Source: Allium sativum (taxonomy: Eukaryota > Streptophyta > Magnoliopsida > Asparagales > Amaryllidaceae). Taken from it: a stretch of DNA of 64,000 nucleotides. Below, piece by piece: positions 51,441-62,365 of the stretch. A program made the translations under genes and the position numbers. The notes under the pieces are model-generated. The model saw only the letters and a program-made list of their open reading frames with translations. It searched no databases and had not been told where the DNA came from. Position 1 is the stretch's first letter; each line of letters begins with the position of its first letter. The stretch spans positions 208,891,231 to 208,955,230 of the forward strand of contig CM060912.1 in assembly GCA_030737875.1 (NCBI GenBank), written 5' to 3'.

Positions 51441-53215
51441 TTGTTACTTAATTAAATTAATTAATTAAAATTAGAGAAATAATTAACTTAACAATTAGCC
51501 AATCCTTTCTTCCTTCCTCCTCTGGAAACCAACGTCAGCTAAAACCCATAAACCTCGCTGCCTGGGTCTTCTTATTGCACACAATCCAAAGCACTGGACC
51601 AAGATCGAGCTATACCACCCTGCCTGCCTTGGCGAACTCTACCATTGCCCTGAACATGCCTCAACCTATCATCCTCCTAAGTCCCCAAATCGACTGCTAA
51701 GTCGATGGCTCTGAGCCGCGATTCAACATGAATTGCTGCACGATTTTTGATCCTCTTGGTATCCATTTGTAGATCTAACTGAGTACTTTAGTATTGCCTT
51801 TGGAAACTTCAAAAATTATTTAGTGGACTTTGAATTAAAAGGGGGAAAAGATCAGTCGTTCTTGGCCATTAAACAAGAAGCGGCGGCGCTGAACCTATAC
51901 GGTGGGCTAGGGTTACGCGTATTTCACCCCGTATTTATACAGTATAATTTATATTATTTATTTATTTTAATTCAAAAATAACTTGTTAAACCATTCGAAC
52001 TCCAAATCCAACCCAATGACTATCGCCCCTAGCTAAATACCCCCATTTTGGATACAATGAATATGTTTTGTAAGCCAATTCGATCGTTTCAATTAGTTTT
52101 TATCAAAATTAAAATATAAATCAATATATATTGAATTTGAACGTACATTTTAATTTACCGGGGCTACATACTAACTCAAAAAATTCCAGAAAAATAAATC
52201 TAGCTATGTTTTGACGATACGGTCCTAACAAAACTAATTTCGTCGAATTTGGAGACCATTTGAAAATTGTTCATTTTCTGGTCAACCCAATTCAAATTTA
52301 AATTACCAAACACATTTAAACTTACTGCGCTCACATATTAATTCCAAAAATTATGAAAATTGGAATCTAGCAATAATTTTACATTCCGGATCCAACTGAA
52401 GTGGTTTCATCGAAAACAGAGGTCATTTGCAAAATGTTTATTTATAAAGGCCATATATTATATTAATATATATATATATATATATATTCTACAGCGACTT
52501 TTCTGAATTTTAAATTGGACATAACTTTCAATTCCCATTATGAAATCTAGATTTTTCACATTCGTTGGAAAGATATTTTCAAATAGATTCAAATATTTCG
52601 TGTTTCATTGAAATCCGATTTATTTTGAATCCTATACATTCAATTGAAATTTAAAATCAAATTTTCAAACTACCGCGCCATTTCTGGTTTTTTTTATAAT
52701 TTAAATAAATTTTATGTTCTAACTTCGTTTTAAATAAATTTTTGCCATTATTATTTAAAATAAAGTGAAAATTAGGCACACATCCCTAAAATTAAAGTTA
52801 ATTAACGTGTAATCCTCCTGCTTTAAATTATACTTTTCGCATCCCTATTTTTTGTTTTCGGTATTCTTTTTCCACAAATACCCTTGTTCAAATTAACGCA
52901 TTTTTCTTTTCATGGCGGCTTCATGGTTTTCTTCATGGATTTGATTCATATGGCCATTATTTAGAGAGAATATTTTCATTGATTTAATGTTGCTGCCGTC
53001 AGTGTTTTTTTTCTAAGATTCAATATTCGATCTAATTGCGATTTGTTGAAGAATCTAGTATTCGATTTCTTCAGCGATTGAGAGATATAATGAATGTTTC
53101 ATCTTCAAGGTAATTTGCACTTCTTTTTTTTCATACGTGTGTTATTATTATTTTCGATTTGTTTTGATGTATTTATTATTATTTATAAGGCTTCTTTTGT
53201 GAGATTAAATTTCAA

Positions 53216-53580
53216 TACATTTGTGCAACTTTTTTGAATGCGTGCATACAGGTATGCTAATATTTTTATTATGTGCTTACAAGTATGAAACTATTCTGTA
53301 TTTTGGATAACAAATGTATGCAATTGTCCTGAATATGTGCATACAAGTATGCAACTATTTTGTATATGTGCATATAAATATGCAACTTTTCTTAAATTGT
53401 GGATAAAATTGTACGCTTCTAATTTGAATATGCGCATACAGATATGCAACTATTCCCTATATGTTCATACAGATATACAACTATTCTGAATATATGTAAT
53501 ACAATTATTATTAACAGTTGCATAAAAGTATGCTGATATTCTAGATATATGTATACATGTATGCATATAATTATAATATG
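53216..53580. repeat. 31-bp palindromic minisatellite in transposase intron 1
   Basis: Degenerate units of GTGCATACAAGTATGCAACT followed by ATTCTGAATAT recur at about 31-bp spacing, in the same orientation as the right-end array of F. The core GCATAC-AA-GTATGC is self-complementary. Fills most of intron 1. Confidence 0.8.
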
Positions 53581-54739
53581 CTGCAAATGTGTGTGTAGTT
53601 TTATTTGATTAATGCTGATAAGGTTTATTAATAATTCTCTTCTTTGTATAACAGTGTTCCTGCTAATGTTGGTGTATTGGTCTTGTTGAAGTTTGAGAAT
53701 GATAGCTTTTCTATACGTCTTTATTTTGATAGTACTGTTGATATGGTGAGAGATGTTGTTTGTGGTAAATGGATTGATTTAAGTCCATTGTCATTTGAAT
53801 TGTATCACATTAGAGATGGCTTGAGAAGGAATGTTCAAAGTAATTCTGATCTTCGATCTATTCTATTGTTGGCTGCACATAATCATGAGGATTATTTGGT
53901 TTTTTTTATTGAGGTCAATTGTAGTAGTTCTTCAGTTAACAATGCTAGGTCAGATGATGTTTCTTGTGGTAGTGATTCTTCTTTTTCTAGTACATGTGAT
54001 TCAAACAATCAATTGAAACAATTGTTGAGAAGTGATTTGAATCAACCTGTTTTTTATGGTGTTGGTCAGCAATTTCCAGGAAGTGTTACTGAATTTAGGT
54101 TGTATGTGATGATGTATAGTATGAAGACTGGATACAAGCTTAATTTGGTTAAGAATGACAAGGAAAGAGTTACAACCGTTTGTTCTAAGAAAAATTGTAC
54201 TTTTAGGATTCATGCTTCTGTTAAGTTCAATCTTCCTGGCTATTTTGTTTTAAAGAGATTTCAACCTGATCATACTTGTGGTGCTGGAATTCATGATATA
54301 AACAACCCTGTTGTATCTAGCAAATTCATTAAGTTGTTAGTTTATGATCATATTCATTCTAATCCATTAATGAAGACCAAGGACATTATTAATTTGTTTC
54401 AAACCGAGTATAATGTTATTTTGAAGTATTACTATGCTTATAGTGGGAAGAAGTTGGCATTAGAAGAGTTACATGGAAGCGATATAATGTCTTATCATTA
54501 TTTGCAGTCATTTTGTGATGCTGTTGTTACTACTAATCCTGGGAGTAAAGTTGTGTTGGAGTGTAATGATGATACACGTCAATTTGAAAGGGTTTTTATT
54601 TGTTTCGAAGCTTATGCACATGTATTTCAGTATTGTCGTCCTTTAATTTTTGTTGATGCTACTTTTATGAAAGGAAGAGCTCAAGGTTGTTAGATGGCTG
54701 CTACTGGTAAAAATGGAAATGAAGGTATGGTGTTTTGTC

Positions 54740-55215
54740 AGTTTATAACTGTATGTGTATGCATAAAAGTATGCAATTATATTTATTATATGCATTCATG
54801 TATGCAACTATTCTGGATGAATGCATAGGGATATAATAATCTTCTACATGTATGCATACAATTATACAGCTATTCTTAATACATTCATAGAAGTATGAAA
54901 TATTATGAATACATGCATTCATTTGCATGCATCTATTCTGAATAAGTGCATACTTGCATGCATCTGTTTTGAATAAGTGCATATATGCATGCATCTATTG
55001 TGAATAAGTGTAAATATTATGAATACATGCATTCATTTGCATGCATATATTCTGAATAAGTGCATACTTGCATGCATCTGTTCTGAATAAGTGCATATAT
55101 AGATGCATTCATTTGCATGCATCTGTTCTGAATAAGTGCATACTTGCATGCATCTGTTTTGTAAATTTGCATTCAAGTATGCTATTATTTGGAATACACA
55201 ATTATGCAACTGATC
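54740..55215. repeat. Palindromic minisatellite in transposase intron 2
   Basis: Units with GCATACTTGCATGCATCTGT and TTCTGAATAAGT variants fill almost the whole intron. The small minus-strand ORFs with repeated YSEQMHAS-like words are translations of this array. Confidence 0.8.
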
Positions 55216-56499
55216 TAAAAATTTGCAAAAATTATTTATAATTGTTGCTGATTTTATTTTTTGTTTGATAATATGTTTGTTTCTGTTAACAGGTTTTTTT
55301 CCTTTAGCAATTGCTATTGTGTCCGGGGAAGATGAAGACAGTTGGATTTGGTATTGTGAACAACTGAAAGAGTTTCTTAAGGATGATAGTAGAAGCTTTG
55401 TTTTCATTTCTGATCGTCATCCTAGTATTCTTGTTGCTATTCCGAAAGTGTTTCCAAATTCAGTTCATGGTTCTTGTTTTTATCATTTGAACAACAATTT
55501 AAAGGTTGCTCTAAAATTTGAATTTTCCAAATCAAACAAGAAGTTGTTGTTAGATTTGTTTGCACGAGTTGCTTATGCTTCTAATTTGATTTATTTTAAT
55601 GCTGTAGTGAAGAATTTTAGAGATGTTGGTGGATCCAAAGTGGTAAATTTTTTGAGCGGAATTCTTTTGAGAAGTTTGCAAATGTTTTTTTTTTCCTGGT
55701 TGTCGTTATGGTGAGATGTCTTCTAATTGTTCGGAGAGTTTTAACAAATGGGTTTTGGAGGAAAGACATTTACCAATTACTGCTTGTTTGGATAAAATTA
55801 GAATGAAGTTAATGAAACTTATGTCTGACCGTCGTGAAGTTGCTTCTACTTGGAATAGTGTTTTTTGTCCTGTGATTGAAACTCGATTAAGAAACCTTTA
55901 TTTGGAAGGAGATTCGTGGTTTGTTATCAAATCAAGTGAATATGTGTTTGAAGTTCATTCTCCGGTCCATCAATCCGTTGACTTACATAGTCGAGTGTGT
56001 TCTTGTAACATGTGGCAAATTAATGGTTTTCCTTGCTCTCATGCTATAAGATGTATTTTAAGTTATGAGAAGTTGGATGTGTATGACTACATCGAAGATT
56101 ACTTCAAAGTTTCCTATTTTCGATTAGCTTATTCTCATGCAATCAATCTTATCATAGACTTTATGGGTGAAGATGTTGCAATTGAAGATGCTATTATAGC
56201 TCCTCCAAAAGGTAGAAGAATACCCGGTCGTCCATCGTCTTCTAAAAGGTTAAAATCTGCTGGTGAATTTACAAAGACTATTAGATGTGGGTTATGCAAA
56301 AAGTTGGGGCATAACAAAAGGACTTGTTCTTCACAAGGAAACTAATTGCAATTTGGTTTAGTATTTTGATATGTTTGTAACTAGTTTGAATTTTTCTATT
56401 TTGTTGTTTACTGTTTGTAACCAAGTTGAATATTTCTGTTATGTTTGTAACTTTGGTTTATTATTTTAATGTTTCTGTGCTGAAGTTTGGTTTTGTATT

Positions 56500-56534
56500 T
56501 TGAATATTATTGTCAATATATGTGTTCTGTTTTG

Positions 56535-56602
<68 letters not shown>

Positions 56603-57125
56603 TACTGTGAATGAATGTAAGTAGCCTGTTGTTTTCCTGTATATATGCATACATGTATGCTGCTATTTAGAATATTTAGCATTATAGTATGCAACTTTTC
56701 TGTATAGATGCATACATTCCGGCTATAAATTTGTATATAGTACACATATATACTGTGAATTTGTGTTTAGTGTTTCTGTGATGAAGTTTGGTTTATTGTT
56801 TATGTGAATACTGTGTATGAATGTAAGTAGCCAGTTTTTTGTTTCCTGTATATATGCATATATGTATGCTGCTATTTCGAATGTTAGCATTTTAATATGC
56901 AACTTTGCTATATAGATGCATACATTCTGGCTACAGATTTGTATACAATACATATATATTCAGATTTTCTTAATATGAGCATATGATTATGCATTTATAA
57001 TGATTAGATGCATACATTCGAGTAATAAATTGGTATAAAGAATATAAATTCACGTTTTCTAAATATACGCATATAAGTATGCAACTATTTTGGATATGTA
57101 CATAATAGTATGCGGGTTTTTAACA
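56500..57125. repeat. Palindromic minisatellite and AT run between the F genes
   Basis: Follows the transposase stop. It contains a CATA run then an AT microsatellite (56540-56600) and dispersed units such as TATGCATACATGTATGCTGC. The segment separates the convergent 3' ends and presumably holds both terminators; no clear polyadenylation signal stands out. Confidence 0.65.
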
Positions 57126-57340
57126 ATTAATTGGATCAGCAACAGTAATGTAAGAAATATAAGTAAAATCGAACGAACTTAACTCAGTACAAAAAATTAC
57201 ACATTGATTCAGCTTGAAAACCAGACAATCACTTGCCAGTAGTTCATACATTGTACTTTAGTCGGAATATTTACAATACTTTGATCATTGTATTTTAGCC
57301 AAAATATTTATAAGAAGTGAAAAGATCATTTTCCACAAAT

Positions 57341-60300
57341 TTAAGCAGAAGGTTTGTTTGCATCTGAAAATATAAAGTTCTGTGTCAGGTCTTCTTCTGG
57401 AGTCCAACTATGAGGTTTGCGATTGAGAAGTTCGTAAGCAAGCTTGCCCCGTTGTAGATAAATAGTCGCAGGCTTGTACATTTCATCCTTTTTATCAATT
57501 TCTTCATACTCGCTTCTCTGTTTCATCATGTTAATAACGAACATTCCACAATCGACCCTGCAGAATTTGTAAAACATGATTAATATTATGCTAGTATTTA
57601 AAAAAGCTGCATACAAGTATGCACATATTCATACTATATCAGTAAATAATTGTAAATACAAGTATGTAAATACAAGTATGCATACAAGTGTAAAAATAAT
57701 TGTAAATACAAGTATGCAATTATTTTTATTTACTTACGTGGCGCCTTGTTGTGGGCAATTAGCAATTTCAAGTTGTCCATGTTTCTAAAAATTCTTGTTC
57801 TCTAGCTTTTTCAGCAATCCACTGATGTAAATTCTCTGTATATGTATAAAAAAAAATACATACATATGACTATTTTTAACAGTTTAGATACTAGTTTGAG
57901 TGTCAATTATCTTCAATTTACATACAAAATCTCTTTCAAGTCTTTGGTGATTTCCTCCTTCACGACGATTTTTGTTGGAATCGTAATGTATCCATCTTCT
58001 ACTGTCTTTTATAAATTCTAACAATGAAAAATGGTTTTCCTCGTGGATAGGAATCAATATTTTTGTGCTTGTGTTGTAGAATGTTTGCACTTTTTTATCT
58101 ATCAAATACTCTCTGTTTTCTGATGATTCATTCTTAATTAATGCCTATAATTGCAATCATTTTAGTGACCAAAATTTTTGATGTTACAAGAAAATTTTGC
58201 TAGAAAATTAATAAAAACTTACAGAAGCAATAGTCCTTATGTACGTGATTTCTAGATGGTCGTTGTTGAGCTCATGTGCACACCAGTCAATTATCTGTTT
58301 AAAATAGTAGATTGTAAATGTTAAGGAAAACTTCCAGCTAATAATCACCATATGAAACTACATTTGAATTTGACTGCGGCTATACCTGTGAGTCAAGGAA
58401 TCCTCCATATATTAAATCAGCCAATGAAACTCCCAAAGTGTATATGTCTGCGTCGCCATTAAGGTATGCGCTTCTACTGCTAATTTATGTAATATATTTA
58501 GAGAATTTCTAGAAATATATTAGCACTAATCTATGCATCTAATCTTAATAATTGCATATATATATATATATATATATGCAACTTTTATTTTTAATTAAAA
58601 CATTTAGAAAATTTAATTAATTTCTTAAGTAATTTTACCCCAGGTCTGAATTTGAAAAATATGCTTCTAGTTTCTGGATTTGATCCTCTGGTAGTTGCTT
58701 AACATTGTTAAATTTCCTGACATCCATTTTTGTTCGTACATTTGCTTCTTCTGATGTTATTCTCATCTCATAATCCTCAACAATCACGGTTCCTGCCTGT
58801 TTTTTTCCAGTTTTTTTGGGCTGCAGCTGAGAATAATATAAGATATCAGCAATGTATTGATGGAAACTTTCTATTTGGAACATTATTACCATAAGAAATT
58901 ATTCTTATTTATTTTTTACCTTTTTGCTTTCTAACATTTTGAAGCTTCAGCTTCTTTTGCTTCCCGTTGTCATTATTCTTCTCCAGCTCCTTTATGTCTT
59001 TTGATTTTTCATCATCAATTTTATGATCATTATTCTTCTCCATGTTATCTATTTACATATTATTAATCTCATCAATAATTGAATAGATGCACACAAGCAA
59101 GCAACTATTCAGAAATAGCTGCACACAAACATGCAACTATTTTTGAATTGCAAACAAGCATAGAACTATTCTGAACAAATGCACCCAAGCATGTAACAAC
59201 TAGTAATAGATGCACATAAGAATGCAATAATTTTGTTATATTGTATTGCTTGAAAGTAAATAATGTGTTCATTATTTATTACCATCAGAATACTATAATT
59301 ATTTTTTACCTTTTTCCTTCTCCACCTCCTTCTGTTCTTTCTCCACCTCCTTCTGTTCTTTGTCCACCACGTTCTTTTCTTTCTCCATCTCCTTCTCTGG
59401 CTTCTTTGGCTCCTGTTTCTTCTCCACATCTTTCTGTTCTTTCTACGCCTCCTTCTCTGGCTCCTGTTCCTTCTGTCCAACCTTATCATTGTCCTTCTCT
59501 GTATCTACTTCCATGTTATCAATCTGATCAATATTTCTTGTATTAGCTTTTTTATCTTTATCCTGCATGCCAACATCTAAATTTTTTTGCGGTTCTTCAT
59601 TTCCTTCATCTTCTGCAGTGTTTTCTTTTTCCACATTATCTCTGTCAACATTTTCATTCTTGTCACCTTTGGCACTTTTATTCTCATCTTCATTTTCATA
59701 GTTCATATTAAGCTTTTCCTGCTTTTCATCCTCACTCTCATCATTATTCTCACTTTCATTGTCATCGTTCATATTATCATTTTTCTGCTTTTCATTCTCA
59801 CTCTCATCGTCATACTCAGCCTCACTTTCATTGTCACTTTCATTCTCAATCTTATCCTCATTATCCTTTTCCTCTTCATTATCCTCACTTTCACTGTCAT
59901 TATCCTCATTTTCAATTGCATTCGCATCTTTTATTCGAAGTTGTACTTTTCTTCCCTTTTCTTCACTCTCAGTGCTTTCTTCACTCTCAGTGCTTTCTTC
60001 ACTCTCATTAATTTTCTCACTATCAGCGTTTTCGTCACTCCTTATTTTCCTCACTTTCATCTTCTTCAGATTCATCACTGTCAGCAAGTCCTTGTAGTCT
60101 TTTTTTAACCTTAAATTTTCCTGTTTAAGTTGTTTATTTTCTTGTTGTAGCTTTACTATCAAGATCGTGTAATTTTCCACCGTTTTTGGTAAACTGCTTC
60201 GTACTCTTTGTCTTTGTAAATAGCTTGTTCTAACAGTTCTAAATCCTTTCCTTGGGACTCCTAAAAACAAAGGTAGCAAATGTTCAACTAATACTGAAAA

Positions 60301-61619
60301 TAAATACAGTAATGTATGCATCTGTAGAAAATAAGTGCATACATCCATGCATTTTTTATACAGATGAATACATAGATGCATCTGTTCAAAATATATGCAC
60401 AAATATATGAAACTGAATTTGACTGTTGTGAATAGACACATAGATGCGTGCAATTGTTATGTTTATAATCATACATGGACGCACCTCTTTATAATAGATG
60501 CATACAAGTATGTAACTATTCCTATATATCTGCATAGTTGTATGCAACATTTTTAATATGACACTAAAAAATTATTCAAAATTAAATATCACTTACAGTT
60601 GTGTATTTGATGTTTATAAACATGTTTGGCTTCAACAATTTTATATCCCATTTTGTAGCCAGGGGATATACATCACTGTATTCTTTCTTTGTATTTTTTA
60701 GAACATAGGTTTTTTCGCAAACCCACCACTGGAAAAAAATATATTTATTTATTATTAGAATGAACAATAATTAAATAAGAAACATACAAAAAAGTTCAAA
60801 ATAGTACCAGCAATAGTGTCACACAAGCATTAATCTTGCGTGGTGTATCACAGTATTTTTCCACCTGGGTTATGAGATGGTTGTGTATGGTTTTTGGCCA
60901 AGATATTTTCATTAATTTTTGGCTGCATACACAATATGGAATCAAGGTCCATGGTAAGCTGTATTTTGGGTTTGTTAGAAGAAATGTTGCGGCCAAATAA
61001 AGAAGTATAAGCTTCACTGCATCAAATTTTGCTTTGGCTGTGTCTTCTTTTAATGTCAAAAAAATCCGTCTCTTTATATTTTTCTTGTTGACTGAGGCTT
61101 CTCCTTTAAAATGTCTTTCCATGAACGATTTATATTCTTCATTTTCCTTCTCGTTCCTTTTCAAGTGCCCTGTTTTTTTATTATCTCTCCTTGTATTGGA
61201 GCACCTAGTAAATCTGCAACATCTTCTTGTGTAAAAGTTAGCATCATATCACCAAACTGAAAATATTTTAAGTTCTTCTTGTAGTTCTTGATGATGAGAT
61301 CTAAAGTTGTAGAATTTTTAATGGTTTCTGCAGTTGAAATGAGCCCATCAAAAATCATGTTAATAAACCCGTAGAGCGGCAGTTTTTTCAAATATTTTGA
61401 ATGTTGTGCAGTAAATAGTTCATTTTGTTTATCTTTTCCACCAATTCCATGAACGCCTTAATATTATTTCTGTATACATTGTCCTTCTTGGGAAGCATTA
61501 GTTCATCTTCAGTTTTCCTTCGTTTGATTATTGGTGCATGTTTTAAAAGGTTTTCTGTGAGAATTATTGATGTTTCTTTTTGAATGTCTTCTTTATCACC
61601 TTGTTCAACATTTGCTCTC
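57341..61619 (-). pseudogene. Ulp1/C48 cysteine protease with mobile-domain-like N-terminus, broken
   Basis: About ten exon blocks on the minus strand. 61619-60796 has DUF1985/plant-mobile-domain-like sequence (GDMMLTFTQEDVADLLGAP, later SLPWTLIPY). 60728-60597 is a clean exon (WWVCEKTYVLKN) with consensus splice sites. 60262-59310 is a coiled coil then a very acidic Glu/Asn/Asp stretch. The protease lies at 58480-57341, with IIDWCAHEL, catalytic His in ENHFSLLEF (58033), Asp in HYDSN (57982), Gln in CPQQG (about 57748) and Cys in VDCGMFV (57550). The H-D-Q-C set is complete. Frameshifts near 61395, 61180 and 57790 and a stop near 59443 break the model. Ulp1-type enzymes process SUMO or similar proteins; the role in MULEs is unknown. 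Confidence 0.85.
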
Positions 61620-61689
61620 TGTAATAAGGGTTAAAAAATTATTTAAATAAGTTTTGAATATATGCAGATATTTGAGCACTTTTGTGCGA

Positions 61690-62277
61690 CTATTCTTAAT
61701 AAAATTACACAAGCGTGCAACTATAATAAATAATAGCACACAAGTGTGCAACTATCCTGAATAATAGCACAGAAGTGTGCAACTATCCTGAATAAAAGCA
61801 TATAGGAAAGCAACTGTCCTGAACAATAGAATATAGGAATGCAACCATCGTGGGTAAAATCATACAAGCATGCAACTATCCTGAATAAAAGAACAAAATA
61901 ACGCAACTATCCTTAATAAAAGCACACAAGCATTCAACTATCCTGAATAAAAGCACACAAGCGTGCAACTATCCTGAATAAAAGCACACAAGCGTGCGAC
62001 TATCTTGAATAAAAGCACACAAGCGTGCGACTATCCTGAATAAAAGCACACATGCGTGCCACTATCCTGAATAAAAGCACGCAAGCGTGCGACTATTCTG
62101 AATAAAAGCACACAAGCGTGCGACTATCCTGAATAAAAGCACGCAAGCGTGCGACTATCCTGAATAAAAGCACGCAAGCGTTGGAATATCCTGAATAAAA
62201 GCACGCAAGCGTGCGACTATCCTGAATAAAAGCACGCAAGCGTGCGACTATCCTGAATAAAAGCACACAATCGTGCG
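61690..62277. repeat. Right-end 31-bp minisatellite array of F
   Basis: About 18 units of AGCACACAAGCGTGCGACTA followed by TCCTGAATAAA, with a 31-bp period. The core GCACGC-AA-GCGTGC is a perfect hairpin in many units and imperfect in others. The units become more uniform toward the right; the last one directly abuts the target-site duplication. It lies upstream of the Ulp1-like gene and may include its promoter. Confidence 0.9.
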
Positions 62278-62365
62278 AAAATAAAAAATTATTTTAAATA
62301 TTAAAATCCATTAAAATTGCTAAAATAAAAAATTTAAATTGGTTCTGAAATTCCGGGTTGTTACA

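Larger units (their letters stand above)
53090..56345 (+). pseudogene. MULE transposase (MuDR family), three exons, broken
   Basis: Gene model: exon 1 at 53090-53109 (ATG, ending AG before GTAATT), exon 2 at 53655-54724, exon 3 at 55293-56345. Splice sites are consensus and phases match. Exon 2 has the MuDR N-terminal region, a zinc-binding CSKKNCTF...HTCG region, and the first catalytic aspartate in FVDATFMKG (54655). Exon 3 has the second aspartate in FISDRHPSI (55412), the CFYH block, the glutamate in NCSESFNKW (55734), a SWIM zinc finger (CSC...CSH at residues 95-109 of the last block) and a C-terminal CCHC knuckle (CGLCKKLGHNKRTC). The catalytic D-D-E is present, but a TAG stop at 54691 cuts the DDE domain and a one-base frameshift occurs near 55640. 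Both introns contain the 31-bp minisatellite. Confidence 0.92.
52765..62277. mobile_element. Element F: Ulp1-carrying MULE (Kaonashi-like)
   Basis: A 9.5-kb insertion in C's LTR flanked by AAAATAAA (52757-52764, 62278-62285). It carries a MuDR-type transposase (plus) and an Ulp1/C48 protease-like gene (minus), arranged convergently. MULEs with this pair are known in plants as KI-MULEs or Kaonashi elements. The left end reads GTGAAAATTAGGCACACATC; the right end is the last unit of a 31-bp minisatellite. No terminal inverted repeat is visible, which fits the non-TIR type or a degraded end. Both genes contain disabling changes. Confidence 0.88.
16656..62365 (-). mobile_element. Element C: long-LTR, coding-less retrotransposon
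   Basis: Both LTRs begin TGAAACGA..CCAAACTTCCCC and end in TTACA; the flanks GAGCC at 16651-16655 and 62366-62370 are a perfect 5-bp duplication. After subtracting nested elements the LTRs are about 7.4 kb (left, with two extra small inserts) and 7.0 kb (right), and the interior is only 35392-36109. A polypurine tract and a Met-tRNA-type primer site border the interior. This is the build of a large retrotransposon derivative (LARD-like), or a chromovirus that lost its coding interior. Its LTRs host elements B, D, E, F and two small inserts. Confidence 0.9.
36110..62365 (-). repeat. Element C 5' LTR, split by D, E and F
   Basis: LTR sequence is 36110-38050, 42299-42375, 47899-52764 and 62286-62365, about 7.0 kb in total. 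Each junction is supported by a clean target-site duplication and by continuity with the left LTR. It has its own AT microsatellites at 49070-49110 and 52460-52486. Small ORFs here have no recognisable content. Confidence 0.88.

Noticed and set aside
54743..55407. Minus-strand ORFs with repeated YSEQMHAS-like words
   Set aside because: Translation of the intronic 31-bp minisatellite.
59166..59489. Arg/Lys/Trp-rich 107-residue ORF on the minus strand
   Set aside because: It is the shifted frame of the Glu/Lys-rich repeat in the protease gene (VEKEQKEVEKEQK-type words).
59587..60108. 173-residue hydrophobic plus-strand ORF resembling a membrane protein
   Set aside because: It is the antisense of the acidic Glu/Asp/Asn stretch; antisense of such codons always gives Phe/Leu/Ile/Ser-rich frames.
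61690..62277. Regular short repeats with palindromic cores, superficially like a CRISPR array
   Set aside because: Units are directly adjacent with a 31-bp period and no unique spacers, in a plant transposon; it is a minisatellite.
52765..62277. Helitron identity for element F, because of the hairpin-rich right end
   Set aside because: It encodes a MuDR DDE transposase and has an 8-bp target duplication; no Rep/helicase coding and no CTRR end.
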